From Bin5 sp022821545 (GTDB taxonomy: Bacteria > Chloroflexota > Anaerolineae > Caldilineales > Caldilineaceae), in assembly GCA_963664085.2 (NCBI GenBank), contig CAXXLO010000002.1, forward strand, positions 3,348,001 to 3,412,000: a stretch of 64,000 nucleotides of DNA, given 5' to 3'. The translations under genes and the position numbers were made by a program. Below, piece by piece: positions 19,264 to 28,020 of this stretch. Each line of letters begins with the position of its first letter. Within the stretch, counting starts at the first letter, position 1. A model generated the notes under the pieces. That model searched no databases. It was not told the origin of the DNA and saw nothing but the letters and a program-made list of their open reading frames with translations.

Positions 19264-19384
19264 GCGAAAAAATTGCGCGGCAAGAGGAAGAATGGCAGAT
19301 GCCGCGCCGGCGTTCTGAAAGGCGCCCCCGGCTCCCTATTCCGTGTCTGAATCGCAAACGGCCCATCAGGACGCAGAGCCAAAC

Positions 19385-21151
19385 ATGAACTTCCAGGTAA
19401 GACCGGGCAGTATACTGTCAATACTCATCGCCTGTTTCGCTCTCATCCTGAGCGCCTGCGCTTCACTTTCCAATTCGACCGCATCGGGTTCCGCTCGAAC
19501 CGACCCTGAATCCCCGGGTGAGGCTGAGTCGATAGCCAGTCTGACCTTTTCCGTATCTCCGGGGCGCTCGGGAGATGCCGTACACCTGGTTCAGCCTCCC
19601 ATTGGCGAGAATGTGGCCCCTTTGGCTTCCGGACTCGCCTACATCCGTGGGCCCGAAGACCACCTTATCGTCGACGAGGAATCATATTTGGCGATTGACG
19701 GCGATACCGAAACCATCTGGAGTTCCAAGCAGCCTGCCCCGCAGTGGTATGCCATCGTCCTGGACCAGACATACCTTGTTGACAGAGTGGAAATGGTAAT
19801 CACGCAGGCGCCCCCCGGCCCCACGACCCATGAGATATGGCTGGGCCACGGGTCCGGCATGCGCACTTTCTACAAACGACTGTCAAATATCCATACCGAA
19901 GACGGCCAGACCCTCGCCGTTCCGGTCGCCCCCCCGCAGTCTGTGAACGAGGTCCTGATTCTCACTCTTAACAGTCCTAGTTGGGTCGCATGGCGTGAAT
20001 TCAGGGTATTCGGTATGCAGCCTGAAAGCTCCGCGCCGGAAGAGGAGAAGACACCGTTTGCCGTGTCCGAAGTCGCCGCCGGGCTGCACTATCCTGTCCG
20101 GGTCACGCATGCTGGCGACGGAAGCGGACGTATTTTCGTAGTCGAACAACCGGGACGCATCCGCATCGTCGAAGACGGCATCGCAAGGAACGACCCCTTC
20201 CTCGACATCTCGGAACGCGTAAACTGCTGCATCGGGGAACGCGGCCTGTTCGGGCTGGCCTTTCCCCCCGACTATTCCAGTTCTCGTCGCTTTTACGTGA
20301 GTTACACGAACAGCGATGGCGCCACCACAGTTAGCCGCTTCGCCGCGAGCGATGACCCCAATCGAGCGAATGAGAGCAGCGAGGAAATCCTCCTGATCAT
20401 CGACCAGCCTCACGAGAATCACAACGGCGGGCACTTGGCATTCGGTCCCCATGACGGCTTTCTGTACATCGGCAGCGGGGACGGCGGCCTTCCCCGCGAT
20501 CCCGAAAACCGCGGGCAAACAGGCGATACCCTGTTGGGCAAACTGCTTCGCATCGACGTGAAGTCAGGCCAGTCCCCCTACGGGATTCCCGCCTCCAATC
20601 CCTTTGTCAACGCCGACGGGTACCGGCCGGAGATCTGGGCTCTGGGTCTTCGCAATCCATGGGGATTCGCCTTTGACAAGCGGAGCGGCGCCCTCTATCT
20701 GCCGGACACGGGCAACTACAACCGCGAGGAGGTGAACTTCCAGCCGGCAGGCAATCGCGGCGGGCGGAACTATGGCTGGCCCGTTATGGAAGGGAGCATC
20801 TGCTTCGAACACGATACTCTCACCTGCAGCGCGCAAGGCATTACCCTGCCGGTGGCCGACTACGACCATACCCATGGCTGCGCAATCGTCGGAGGAGCCG
20901 TCTACAGCGGTGACGAGTATCCTGACCTGCAGGGAGAGTTCATCGTCGCCGATTATTGTACCGGCCGGATCTGGGGCGTGACGCCCCTTGAGGGAGATGG
21001 AGAGTCCAACGGCCAAATCAGGTGGCGCAGCGCACTCCTGGCCATGGCCGGTATGCCTGTTAGCAGCGTAGGAAGCGACGAAATGGGCAATGTCTACTTC
21101 ACTGGCCACGCCGAGGACAACGGCGTCCTCTTCATCCTCGCCGAGCGGTAG
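19385..21151 (+). CDS. Lipoprotein with discoidin-like domain and PQQ-type sugar dehydrogenase (GSDH) propeller
   Basis: 588 residues from the ATG at 19385. A GTG at 19343 would prepend 14 residues to a signal that is already complete. Lipobox LSAC gives lipid-anchored Cys25. A discoidin/F5-8C-like beta-sandwich covers roughly residues 60-200 (LAIDGDTETIWSSKQPAPQW, then SWVAWREFRVFG). The glucose/sorbosone dehydrogenase propeller follows, with HNGGHLAFGPHDGFLYIGSG, whose His matches the catalytic base of soluble PQQ glucose dehydrogenase, and ALGLRNPWGFAFD, whose Arg is a PQQ contact in that family. A vicinal Cys pair (NCC) is shared with the neighbouring paralogues. It probably oxidises sugars or aldoses outside the membrane. 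Cofactor use is inferred from the family. Confidence 0.9.
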   Translation: MNFQVRPGSILSILIACFALILSACASLSNSTASGSARTDPESPGEAESIASLTFSVSPGRSGDAVHLVQPPIGENVAPLASGLAYIRGPEDHLIVDEESYLAIDGDTETIWSSKQPAPQWYAIVLDQTYLVDRVEMVITQAPPGPTTHEIWLGHGSGMRTFYKRLSNIHTEDGQTLAVPVAPPQSVNEVLILTLNSPSWVAWREFRVFGMQPESSAPEEEKTPFAVSEVAAGLHYPVRVTHAGDGSGRIFVVEQPGRIRIVEDGIARNDPFLDISERVNCCIGERGLFGLAFPPDYSSSRRFYVSYTNSDGATTVSRFAASDDPNRANESSEEILLIIDQPHENHNGGHLAFGPHDGFLYIGSGDGGLPRDPENRGQTGDTLLGKLLRIDVKSGQSPYGIPASNPFVNADGYRPEIWALGLRNPWGFAFDKRSGALYLPDTGNYNREEVNFQPAGNRGGRNYGWPVMEGSICFEHDTLTCSAQGITLPVADYDHTHGCAIVGGAVYSGDEYPDLQGEFIVADYCTGRIWGVTPLEGDGESNGQIRWRSALLAMAGMPVSSVGSDEMGNVYFTGHAEDNGVLFILAER

Positions 21152-21162
21152 CTCCCGTCCCA

Positions 21163-24100
21163 ATGCTTTCCCGCGTCCAGGAAATCGGCAAAGAAACCTT
21201 GAAACTGTTCAATCACAATCCCGACACGGGATTCTGCGGCGTTTTCTTCCAGAGGTGTATCGGCCTGATTATACTGGGTCTGACCATCGCTCTCGCCGCG
21301 GCATGCGCGCCGGCACAGGAACGGTCCCATCAGCTTCCGTCGGAGATTGCCAGCCTGACCGTTTCCCTTTCTCCGGGATCCCCTTGGACTGCCTCCCCTT
21401 TCGGAACGCCTCCCATCGGAGAAAACGTCGCCCCACTCGGTTATGCCACCGCTTCCACGAGAGACGGGACCGGCCTGTTAAGAGTAGATGCCGAAACCGC
21501 CAGCCTCGCCATTGACGGAGACAGCGAAACGGTCTGGAGCTCTCAACAACCCGCTCCCCAGTGGTTCTCAGTCCTTCTCGATGATCTCTACCTCGTCGAC
21601 AGAATCCAAATGGTGATTACACAGGCGCCGGCCGGTCCCACGTCCCATGAGATCTGGCTGGACAACGGTTCCGGCAGCAGGACTCTGTTCCGGCGCCTTA
21701 CAAACGTGCCAACCTCCGACGGACAGATCCTGAACGTGGAGCTGGACCCGGCCCAAGTTGTGAGCGAAGTCTTCATCCTAAGTCTTCAAAGCCCAAGTTG
21801 GGTAGCCTGGCGCGAAGTAAGGGTGTTCGGTCAACCTGTGAGCGACCCCCTGGCCGCCGGCAACGCACCCCGTCTGTCACTTCAACCTGTCGCCCGCGGC
21901 CTGGAGCTCCCCGTACGGGTTACACACGCCGGCGACAACACAGGGCGTCTATTCGTTGCAGAGAAGAAGGGCCGCATCCGCATCGTCAGGAACGGTTCCG
22001 CCCTTGACGTACCTTTCCTCGACATAAGCGACCGTGTCCGCTGCTGCGCGCAACGCGGACTGATCGACATGGCCTTTCCTCCCTCTTACGCCGAAAAGAG
22101 CTACTTCTACGTAAGCTATACCAATGCCGCCGGCCATACCGTCATCAGCCGCTTCAGGACCACCGAAAACGCCGACAAGGCTGACCCTGACAGCGAAGAG
22201 GTTGTGCTCACCATCGAGCAACCCGCCGAACACCACAATGGCGGCAGTATGGCCTTCGGTCCAAGAGACGGGTTTCTGTACATCTCCAGCGGAGACGGAG
22301 GTTCTTTCAGCTATCCTGAAAATCCGGCGCTGGACACAGACACCTTGCTCAGCAAACTGCTGCGCATCGACGTGGAGTCCGGCACAAAACCATACCTCGT
22401 TCCCGACAGCAATCCCTTCGTCCAGGCAGAAGGATTTCGCGACGAGATCTGGGCCACGGGCCTTCGCAACCCTGGCAATTTTTCTTTTGATCCGGTAACC
22501 GGGGACCTCTTCATACCCGACTCGGGGAACCGGCGTCGTGAAGAAATCAACTTTCAGCCGGCAACCAGCGCCGGGGGCGAAGACTACGGCTGGTTCAAAA
22601 TGGAAGGAAATCTCTGTTTTGATAATTTTGTCGCGCCCTGTAGCGCCGCAGGCCTTACCTTGCCGGTTGCCGAATATGATCACTCTCTTGGATGTTCCGT
22701 CTCAGGAGGCGTCGTCTTCCGCGGCCCCGGTTCCCCGGCCATGCAAGGACTGTTTCTCTATGCCGACTTTTGCAGCGGCCGCCTTTGGGGACTGAGAAGG
22801 CCGGAACAGGAGGGGAAAGTCGGGTGGCAGAGCACGCTGCTGATCAACACGCCGATTTCTGTCAGCAGCATCGGCCAGGACCAGGAAGGCAACGTGTACG
22901 TGACCAGTTTCCAGGATGGTGTCCTCTATTCGCTCGTTGAAGGAATTTCAGCCAACCCCAACGTAACCGCAGTTCGTGGCAATGTTGCCCTCCGGGGTTC
23001 GGGCCGGGCCTCGTCCGAACCCGACTCCATTGAGTTAGCAATCGACGGCGATCCCGCGACCGGCTGGGACGCGAAACAGCCTCCGCCGCAGTGGTACTCG
23101 GTCCTCCTGGAAGACCTCTACCTGGTTGATCAAATCGAGCTGGATTTCTTGCAGTATGGAGATGCGCCAGTTGCCCTTGAGGTGTGGTTGGGCAACGGCT
23201 CTGGAACTCGCACGCTCTTCAGGCGGCTCAAAGACATTCGTCCTGCCAGAGAAAAGACACTGGCAATCCCTGTTGAACCACCACAGCTGGCAAATGAAGT
23301 CCTGGTGCTCTCCTTGCAGGGTTCAGAGGATGTCGCATGGCGGGAAGTAAAGGTGTTCGGAACGCCTTTCAAGACCACGAGGCCTGAATTCACTGCACCT
23401 CAGGTCAGGCTCGAAGAGATTGCCTCCGGCCTGGATCTTCCTGTTCTGGTCTTACATGCGGGTGACGGCAGCGATCGCATATTCGTGGTCGAGCAAAAGG
23501 GACGCATCAGGCTCATCAAGGGAGGCCGCCTCCTGGATGCCCCCTTCCTTGACATATCGGAACGCGTCGTCTGCTGCGGCGAACAAGGTCTGTTCGGTCT
23601 TGCTTTCCCACCTTCCTATGCTGACAGCCAGCACTTCTATGTGAGCTACTCCAACCTGGACGGGGACACCATTGTCAGCCGTTTTAAGACGTCAGACGAT
23701 CCGGACAGGGCCGAAACTGGAAGCGAAGAGTTCCTGCTGAAAATCGTCCAACCTTATAAGGTTCACAACGGCGGCCACCTCGCCTTCGGTCCCCGGGACG
23801 GTTACCTTTACATCGGCAGCGGGGATGGCGGCACCTTCCGCGATCCCGACAACATGGCGCAGAGAACTGACACGTTACTGGGGAAAATCCTGCGAATCGA
23901 CGTTGAATCCGGCGCCGAACCCTACGCCGTCCCAATTGACAATCCCTTTACACATTCGGAAGACGTTCGCGCCGAGATCTGGGCGCTGGGTCTGCGCAAT
24001 CCCTGGGGTTTCGCCTTCGATCGACTAACCGGAGATCTCTTCATTCCCGACGTGGGAGGCAGTTTGCGGGAGGAGGTCAACCATCAGCCTGCGGACGGTT

Positions 24101-24489
24101 CAGCCGGAAAGAATTACGGCTGGGCCGTCATGGAGGGAAACATCTGCTTCGAGGACAGTTCCCTAGTCTGCAGCGCCGAAGGCTTGACGCTTCCCGTCGC
24201 CGAATACGATCACTCCCGCGGCTGTGCAGTCGTTGGCGGGGCAGTCTCCAGGGGTTCAGCCTCCAGCGTACTCGATGGGATGTTCCTTTACGCCGATTTC
24301 TGTCGAGGTGACATATGGGGACTCTGGCGAACGGAAAATGCCTCGACTGAAGGCGCAGAAGGAGTGTGGCGCAGTTCCCACCTCACAAACGCCGGCTTCC
24401 CTGTCAGCAGCATCGGCGCAGATGAAGAAGGCAACCTCTACGCCGCCGGCTACCAGAATGGTACAATCTTTCTGATCACGGCGAGATAG
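21163..24489 (+). CDS. Double-module lipoprotein: (discoidin + GSDH propeller) x 2
   Basis: 1108 residues. A signal peptide ends in a lipobox with Cys48. Module A has a discoidin-like domain (about 85-220) and a GSDH propeller (about 238-600). Module B repeats both: discoidin from about 606 and propeller from about 746 to the end. In module B the key motifs are intact (HNGGHLAFGPRDGYLYIGSG; ALGLRNPWGFAFD). Module A diverges where the others read WGFAF (GLRNPGNFSFD) and has HNGGSMAFGPRDG. All copies keep the vicinal CC. The gene starts 11 bp after its single-module paralogue. The internal duplication is in frame with no linker remnant of a signal peptide, so it arose by fusion or unequal crossing-over. 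Confidence 0.9.
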   Translation: MLSRVQEIGKETLKLFNHNPDTGFCGVFFQRCIGLIILGLTIALAAACAPAQERSHQLPSEIASLTVSLSPGSPWTASPFGTPPIGENVAPLGYATASTRDGTGLLRVDAETASLAIDGDSETVWSSQQPAPQWFSVLLDDLYLVDRIQMVITQAPAGPTSHEIWLDNGSGSRTLFRRLTNVPTSDGQILNVELDPAQVVSEVFILSLQSPSWVAWREVRVFGQPVSDPLAAGNAPRLSLQPVARGLELPVRVTHAGDNTGRLFVAEKKGRIRIVRNGSALDVPFLDISDRVRCCAQRGLIDMAFPPSYAEKSYFYVSYTNAAGHTVISRFRTTENADKADPDSEEVVLTIEQPAEHHNGGSMAFGPRDGFLYISSGDGGSFSYPENPALDTDTLLSKLLRIDVESGTKPYLVPDSNPFVQAEGFRDEIWATGLRNPGNFSFDPVTGDLFIPDSGNRRREEINFQPATSAGGEDYGWFKMEGNLCFDNFVAPCSAAGLTLPVAEYDHSLGCSVSGGVVFRGPGSPAMQGLFLYADFCSGRLWGLRRPEQEGKVGWQSTLLINTPISVSSIGQDQEGNVYVTSFQDGVLYSLVEGISANPNVTAVRGNVALRGSGRASSEPDSIELAIDGDPATGWDAKQPPPQWYSVLLEDLYLVDQIELDFLQYGDAPVALEVWLGNGSGTRTLFRRLKDIRPAREKTLAIPVEPPQLANEVLVLSLQGSEDVAWREVKVFGTPFKTTRPEFTAPQVRLEEIASGLDLPVLVLHAGDGSDRIFVVEQKGRIRLIKGGRLLDAPFLDISERVVCCGEQGLFGLAFPPSYADSQHFYVSYSNLDGDTIVSRFKTSDDPDRAETGSEEFLLKIVQPYKVHNGGHLAFGPRDGYLYIGSGDGGTFRDPDNMAQRTDTLLGKILRIDVESGAEPYAVPIDNPFTHSEDVRAEIWALGLRNPWGFAFDRLTGDLFIPDVGGSLREEVNHQPADGSAGKNYGWAVMEGNICFEDSSLVCSAEGLTLPVAEYDHSRGCAVVGGAVSRGSASSVLDGMFLYADFCRGDIWGLWRTENASTEGAEGVWRSSHLTNAGFPVSSIGADEEGNLYAAGYQNGTIFLITAR

Positions 24490-24604
24490 ACCGACGGCCT
24501 GCACAGCCGTGTCGCCCGCGCTTTCCTTTGCGCATCCTTGTTCGATCTTCGGTCAGCCGAGTTTTCAAAATTGACATCCAAGGAACCCAGCTGATAAGCC
24601 GCCC

Positions 24605-26356
24605 ATGAGAATCGCCGTCGCGTTGACAACCCTGCTTACTACACTAACAGTCTTGACCTCCTGCACAGTTCGTTCGGAGACTGAACAACCCATCGCGGCG
24701 CCAACAGTCGACCAGCAGCCTGCCCAAGCCGCAACTCCCACAGTCCCTCCCACAGTCCCACCCACTGCTGCGCCAACCCCCGTGACGTCGCCGGCATCGA
24801 CGCCTGAGAGCCCAAATGTCGCTCTGCTGGCAACTGAACGCGTCTCGTCAGGAGAAGACTCGGCACATTTCGCCATTGACGGGGATCCTGAGACCGCCTG
24901 GAACTCGCAGAACTTTCCCGCACAGTGGATATCGATAGCCCTGGACGGCCTGTACCTTGTGGAGCGGATAGAGCTGGTCGCTGCACAGGTTCCCCCCGGA
25001 CCCACCACCCATATCCTGTGGGTCGACAACGGTTCGGGCGTGCGTACGCGTTTCATGCACCTTTCCGACATCTATACGGAGGATGGGCAGACAGTTGCGA
25101 TTGCGATGAATCCCTCGCGCCCCACAAAAGAGATTCTCATTCAAACGCTCGATAGCCCAAGTTGGGTTGCCTGGCGGGAGGTGAGAGTCTTCGGTTCGCC
25201 CCTTACTCTCCAAAAGGAAAGCGAGACGCAGCCCCAGTTGCAGCTCGAGGAAGTCCTGGACGATTATGTGCTGCCGGTTCAAGTTACGCATGCCGGCGAC
25301 GGCAGCGGCCGGCTCTTCGTGCTTGAGCAGCAGGGGCGCATCTCTGTCGTCAAGAATGGAGTGGCCAACGATACCCTCTTTCTCGATATCTCAGATCGAG
25401 TAAACTGCTGTGAGGAGCGCGGTCTCTTCAACATCGCCTTTCCGCCAACCTTTCACGGCAGTCAAAGGTTCTATCTGAGCTATTCCAATAGCAACGACGA
25501 CACTGTCATCAGCCGCTTCACTACGACAGATGACCCTGACGTCGCCGACCCGGCCAGCGAGGAAATCCTTCTTGTCGTCGATCAGCCGCACGTAGTCCAT
25601 AACGGTGGCCGGCTTGCCTTTGGTCCTCGCGACGGTTTCCTGTACATCGGAATGGGCGACGGGGGAAGCGACGGCCCACCTGTCCACTTCTCGCAAGACC
25701 CTAAGCAGCTGCTGGGTAAGGTCCTGCGAATCGACGTGGAATCCGGGGTCGAACCCTATGCAATCCCCCCCAGCAATCCCTTCGTTGCGGACGAAAGATT
25801 CCGAGACGAGGTCTGGGCGCTCGGCCTGCGAAACCCTTGGGGATTCGCATTTGACCAGCAGACCGGCGAACTCTACCTGCCTGACGCAGGTCACAATGAT
25901 CGAGAAGAGCTGAACTACGAGCCGCCCTCCAGCCCTGGAGGCCGGAACTATGGATGGCCCACCATCGAAGGCACCAGATGTATGCGGTTTCCCGACCTTC
26001 CCGTACCCTGCCGCGAGGCTAAGATCTTCGAGCTGCCGGCGGCCGAATACGACCACACTCGCGGCTGTTCCATCGTAGGCGGCGCCGTCTACAGAGGTTC
26101 TGCACTACCGCAACTGACCGGCCGCTTTGTCTTTGCCGACTTTTGCAGAGGGGACATCTGGAGCATTACGCGTGAAGATCACGCCGAGGCTCCCGCGGAG
26201 AGTCAGGCTGTACGACGGCCATGGCTGGTCGAACTGATCGTGAAAGGATCGGTTCCGGTCAGCAGCATCGGCGAAGATGAAGAGGGGAACCTGTATGTCA
26301 CAGGCTACGCCAATGGCGCTGTATACAGAATCGTTCAGAATCCGGCGACCGAATAG
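24605..26356 (+). CDS. Lipoprotein with discoidin-like domain and GSDH propeller (third gene of the array)
   Basis: 583 residues. Lipobox LTSC gives Cys20, followed by a Thr/Pro/Ala-rich linker to about residue 65 that probably spans the cell wall. The discoidin-like domain runs from about 70 to 200 (FAIDGDPETAWNSQNFPAQW), then the GSDH propeller with HNGGRLAFGPRDGFLYIGMG and ALGLRNPWGFAFDQQTG. The characteristic late motif YDHTRGCSIVGGAVYRG is present, as in its siblings. It lies 115 bp after the double-module gene. Its linker is unlike the others, so copies may sit at different distances from the membrane. Confidence 0.9.
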   Translation: MRIAVALTTLLTTLTVLTSCTVRSETEQPIAAPTVDQQPAQAATPTVPPTVPPTAAPTPVTSPASTPESPNVALLATERVSSGEDSAHFAIDGDPETAWNSQNFPAQWISIALDGLYLVERIELVAAQVPPGPTTHILWVDNGSGVRTRFMHLSDIYTEDGQTVAIAMNPSRPTKEILIQTLDSPSWVAWREVRVFGSPLTLQKESETQPQLQLEEVLDDYVLPVQVTHAGDGSGRLFVLEQQGRISVVKNGVANDTLFLDISDRVNCCEERGLFNIAFPPTFHGSQRFYLSYSNSNDDTVISRFTTTDDPDVADPASEEILLVVDQPHVVHNGGRLAFGPRDGFLYIGMGDGGSDGPPVHFSQDPKQLLGKVLRIDVESGVEPYAIPPSNPFVADERFRDEVWALGLRNPWGFAFDQQTGELYLPDAGHNDREELNYEPPSSPGGRNYGWPTIEGTRCMRFPDLPVPCREAKIFELPAAEYDHTRGCSIVGGAVYRGSALPQLTGRFVFADFCRGDIWSITREDHAEAPAESQAVRRPWLVELIVKGSVPVSSIGEDEEGNLYVTGYANGAVYRIVQNPATE

Positions 26357-26385
26357 CCTGGAAATGCAAAGGAGAGTCCCGCCCC

Positions 26386-26391
26386 TATAAT
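26386..26391 (+). promoter_or_regulatory. Candidate -10 element upstream of the third sulfatase
   Basis: A perfect TATAAT lies 94 nt before the start codon at 26480. No recognisable -35 is found 16-18 nt upstream, so this is a weak call. Confidence 0.3.
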
Positions 26392-26479
26392 TCGATTGCC
26401 GAACAATCTCGAGTATTGGACTCTCGTGGTTTTGAGAGAACGTTCTTCCTAAAACCCAAGTTACGAAGGAGGTCCCGAT

Positions 26480-27997
26480 ATGCAAAAGGAGCGCCCCAAC
26501 ATTCTCTGGTTCTGCACCGACCAGCAGAGATTCGACACGATTCACGCCCTTGGAAATCCCCACATCAACACGCCCAATCTGGATCGACTGGTCGCGGAAG
26601 GCGTCGCCTTTACACACGCTTTCTGCCAGAGCCCCATCTGCACGCCAAGCAGGGCCAGCTTCCTGACCGGCCGCTATCCCGGCAACGTGCGCGGCTGCAT
26701 GAACGGCAACGAAAAATGGGGCGAGGGCGCGCCTCTTGTGACAGCCCTGCTGGCAGACAGCGGCTATGACTGCGGCCTCAGTGGCAAATTCCATCTCGCC
26801 GGCGCCCACGGCCGCGAAGAGCCGCGCCCAGAAGAAGACGGTTACAGAGTCTTCCACTGGAGCCATGACCCTGAAGACCGCTATCCCTCCGGCCACGCCT
26901 ACGCCGACTGGCTGTCCGCTCAGGGATACTCCCTGCGCGATCTGCGAGAGGACCCGTCTTCTATTCCGCCAGAGCTGCATCAGACGACCTGGTGTACCGA
27001 CCGCGCCATCGACTTTCTGTCGGAGAAACGGCGCAAGGGCCCCTGGCTGATGAGCGTCAACGTTTTCGACCCCCACGCGCCCTTCGACCCGCCGCAGGAA
27101 TACCGCGATCGATACAGTTCATCCAGGATGCCCTCCCCACCGTTCCGACAGAGCGACATGGCGACGCAAGCTCTGATTCCCGGAGATTTCCAGAACGAGT
27201 CCCGTCCGCCGCAAGAGTTCAACGCCCAGGACGTGATCGCCTCCTACTACGCCATGATTGAGCTGATCGACGAAAACGTCGGCCGTCTCTTGACCGCGCT
27301 CGAAGAGACCGGGCAACGCGAAAACACCGTCATCATCTTTACCAGCGACCACGGCGAGATGCTCGGAGATCACGGTCTGCTTCTCAAAGGATGCCGTTTC
27401 TACGAGGGGTTGGTGAGGGTGCCGCTGATCATCAGCTGGCCGGGACGTTTTCCCTTGCAGGAAGAGCCGGGGTCCGAAGAGAGCCCTGAAGAGAGTGGAT
27501 CCGGCGAAGAGGAAGGAGGCCCTCAGCAGGACGCCCTGACCGGCGCGCCCGAAGAAACATTACCCGCTGCACCGGCTGGATTCGTCAGCGACGCCCTGGT
27601 CGAGTTGGTCGACATCGCCCCGACCCTGCTGGACCTGGCGGGCCTGCCGGTCCCGTTGCGCATGCAAGGCCGGTCGCTGCTGCCCATTCTGAGCGGCGAA
27701 GCCCCGCCTCACCGGCACCGCGACTTCGTACGCTGCGAGTTCTACCGCGCCCTGAATCCGGATGTCCCCGGTCGAAGCCAGTACGAGGGCAGTTACGCCA
27801 CAATGTACAGGGACAGTCGCTACAAGATCGTCGTCTACCACGGCCACGAGCAGGGCGAACTCTACGACCTGGAGAAGGACCCCAACGAGTTTGAAAACCT
27901 GTGGAATGACCCCGACAGCGCCGCCCTTCGTTTCGACCTGATGCGCCGCAACTTCGACGCGCTTGCCTTCGCCATCGACCCGGACCGCCGCAGGTAA
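26480..27997 (+). CDS. Type I sulfatase with an acidic insertion
   Basis: 505 residues. It starts as a sulfatase (RPNILWFCTDQQRFD, metal Asp14); Cys54 in CTPSRASFLTGRYP is the formylglycine precursor, and IIFTSDHGEMLGDHG provides further metal ligands. The strong AAGGAGG lies 8 nt before the ATG. About residues 328-370 form an insertion rich in Glu, Ser, Gly and Pro (EEPGSEESPEESGSGEEEGG) between the metal-site segment and the C-terminal subdomain; it is probably a surface loop. There is no signal peptide. The gene ends 23 bp from the convergent hydrolase-like gene. Its first 60 residues resemble the other two sulfatases only at the motifs. Confidence 0.92.
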   Translation: MQKERPNILWFCTDQQRFDTIHALGNPHINTPNLDRLVAEGVAFTHAFCQSPICTPSRASFLTGRYPGNVRGCMNGNEKWGEGAPLVTALLADSGYDCGLSGKFHLAGAHGREEPRPEEDGYRVFHWSHDPEDRYPSGHAYADWLSAQGYSLRDLREDPSSIPPELHQTTWCTDRAIDFLSEKRRKGPWLMSVNVFDPHAPFDPPQEYRDRYSSSRMPSPPFRQSDMATQALIPGDFQNESRPPQEFNAQDVIASYYAMIELIDENVGRLLTALEETGQRENTVIIFTSDHGEMLGDHGLLLKGCRFYEGLVRVPLIISWPGRFPLQEEPGSEESPEESGSGEEEGGPQQDALTGAPEETLPAAPAGFVSDALVELVDIAPTLLDLAGLPVPLRMQGRSLLPILSGEAPPHRHRDFVRCEFYRALNPDVPGRSQYEGSYATMYRDSRYKIVVYHGHEQGELYDLEKDPNEFENLWNDPDSAALRFDLMRRNFDALAFAIDPDRRR

Positions 27998-28020
27998 CGC
28001 CCTTCTGATCGGAACTTCCG

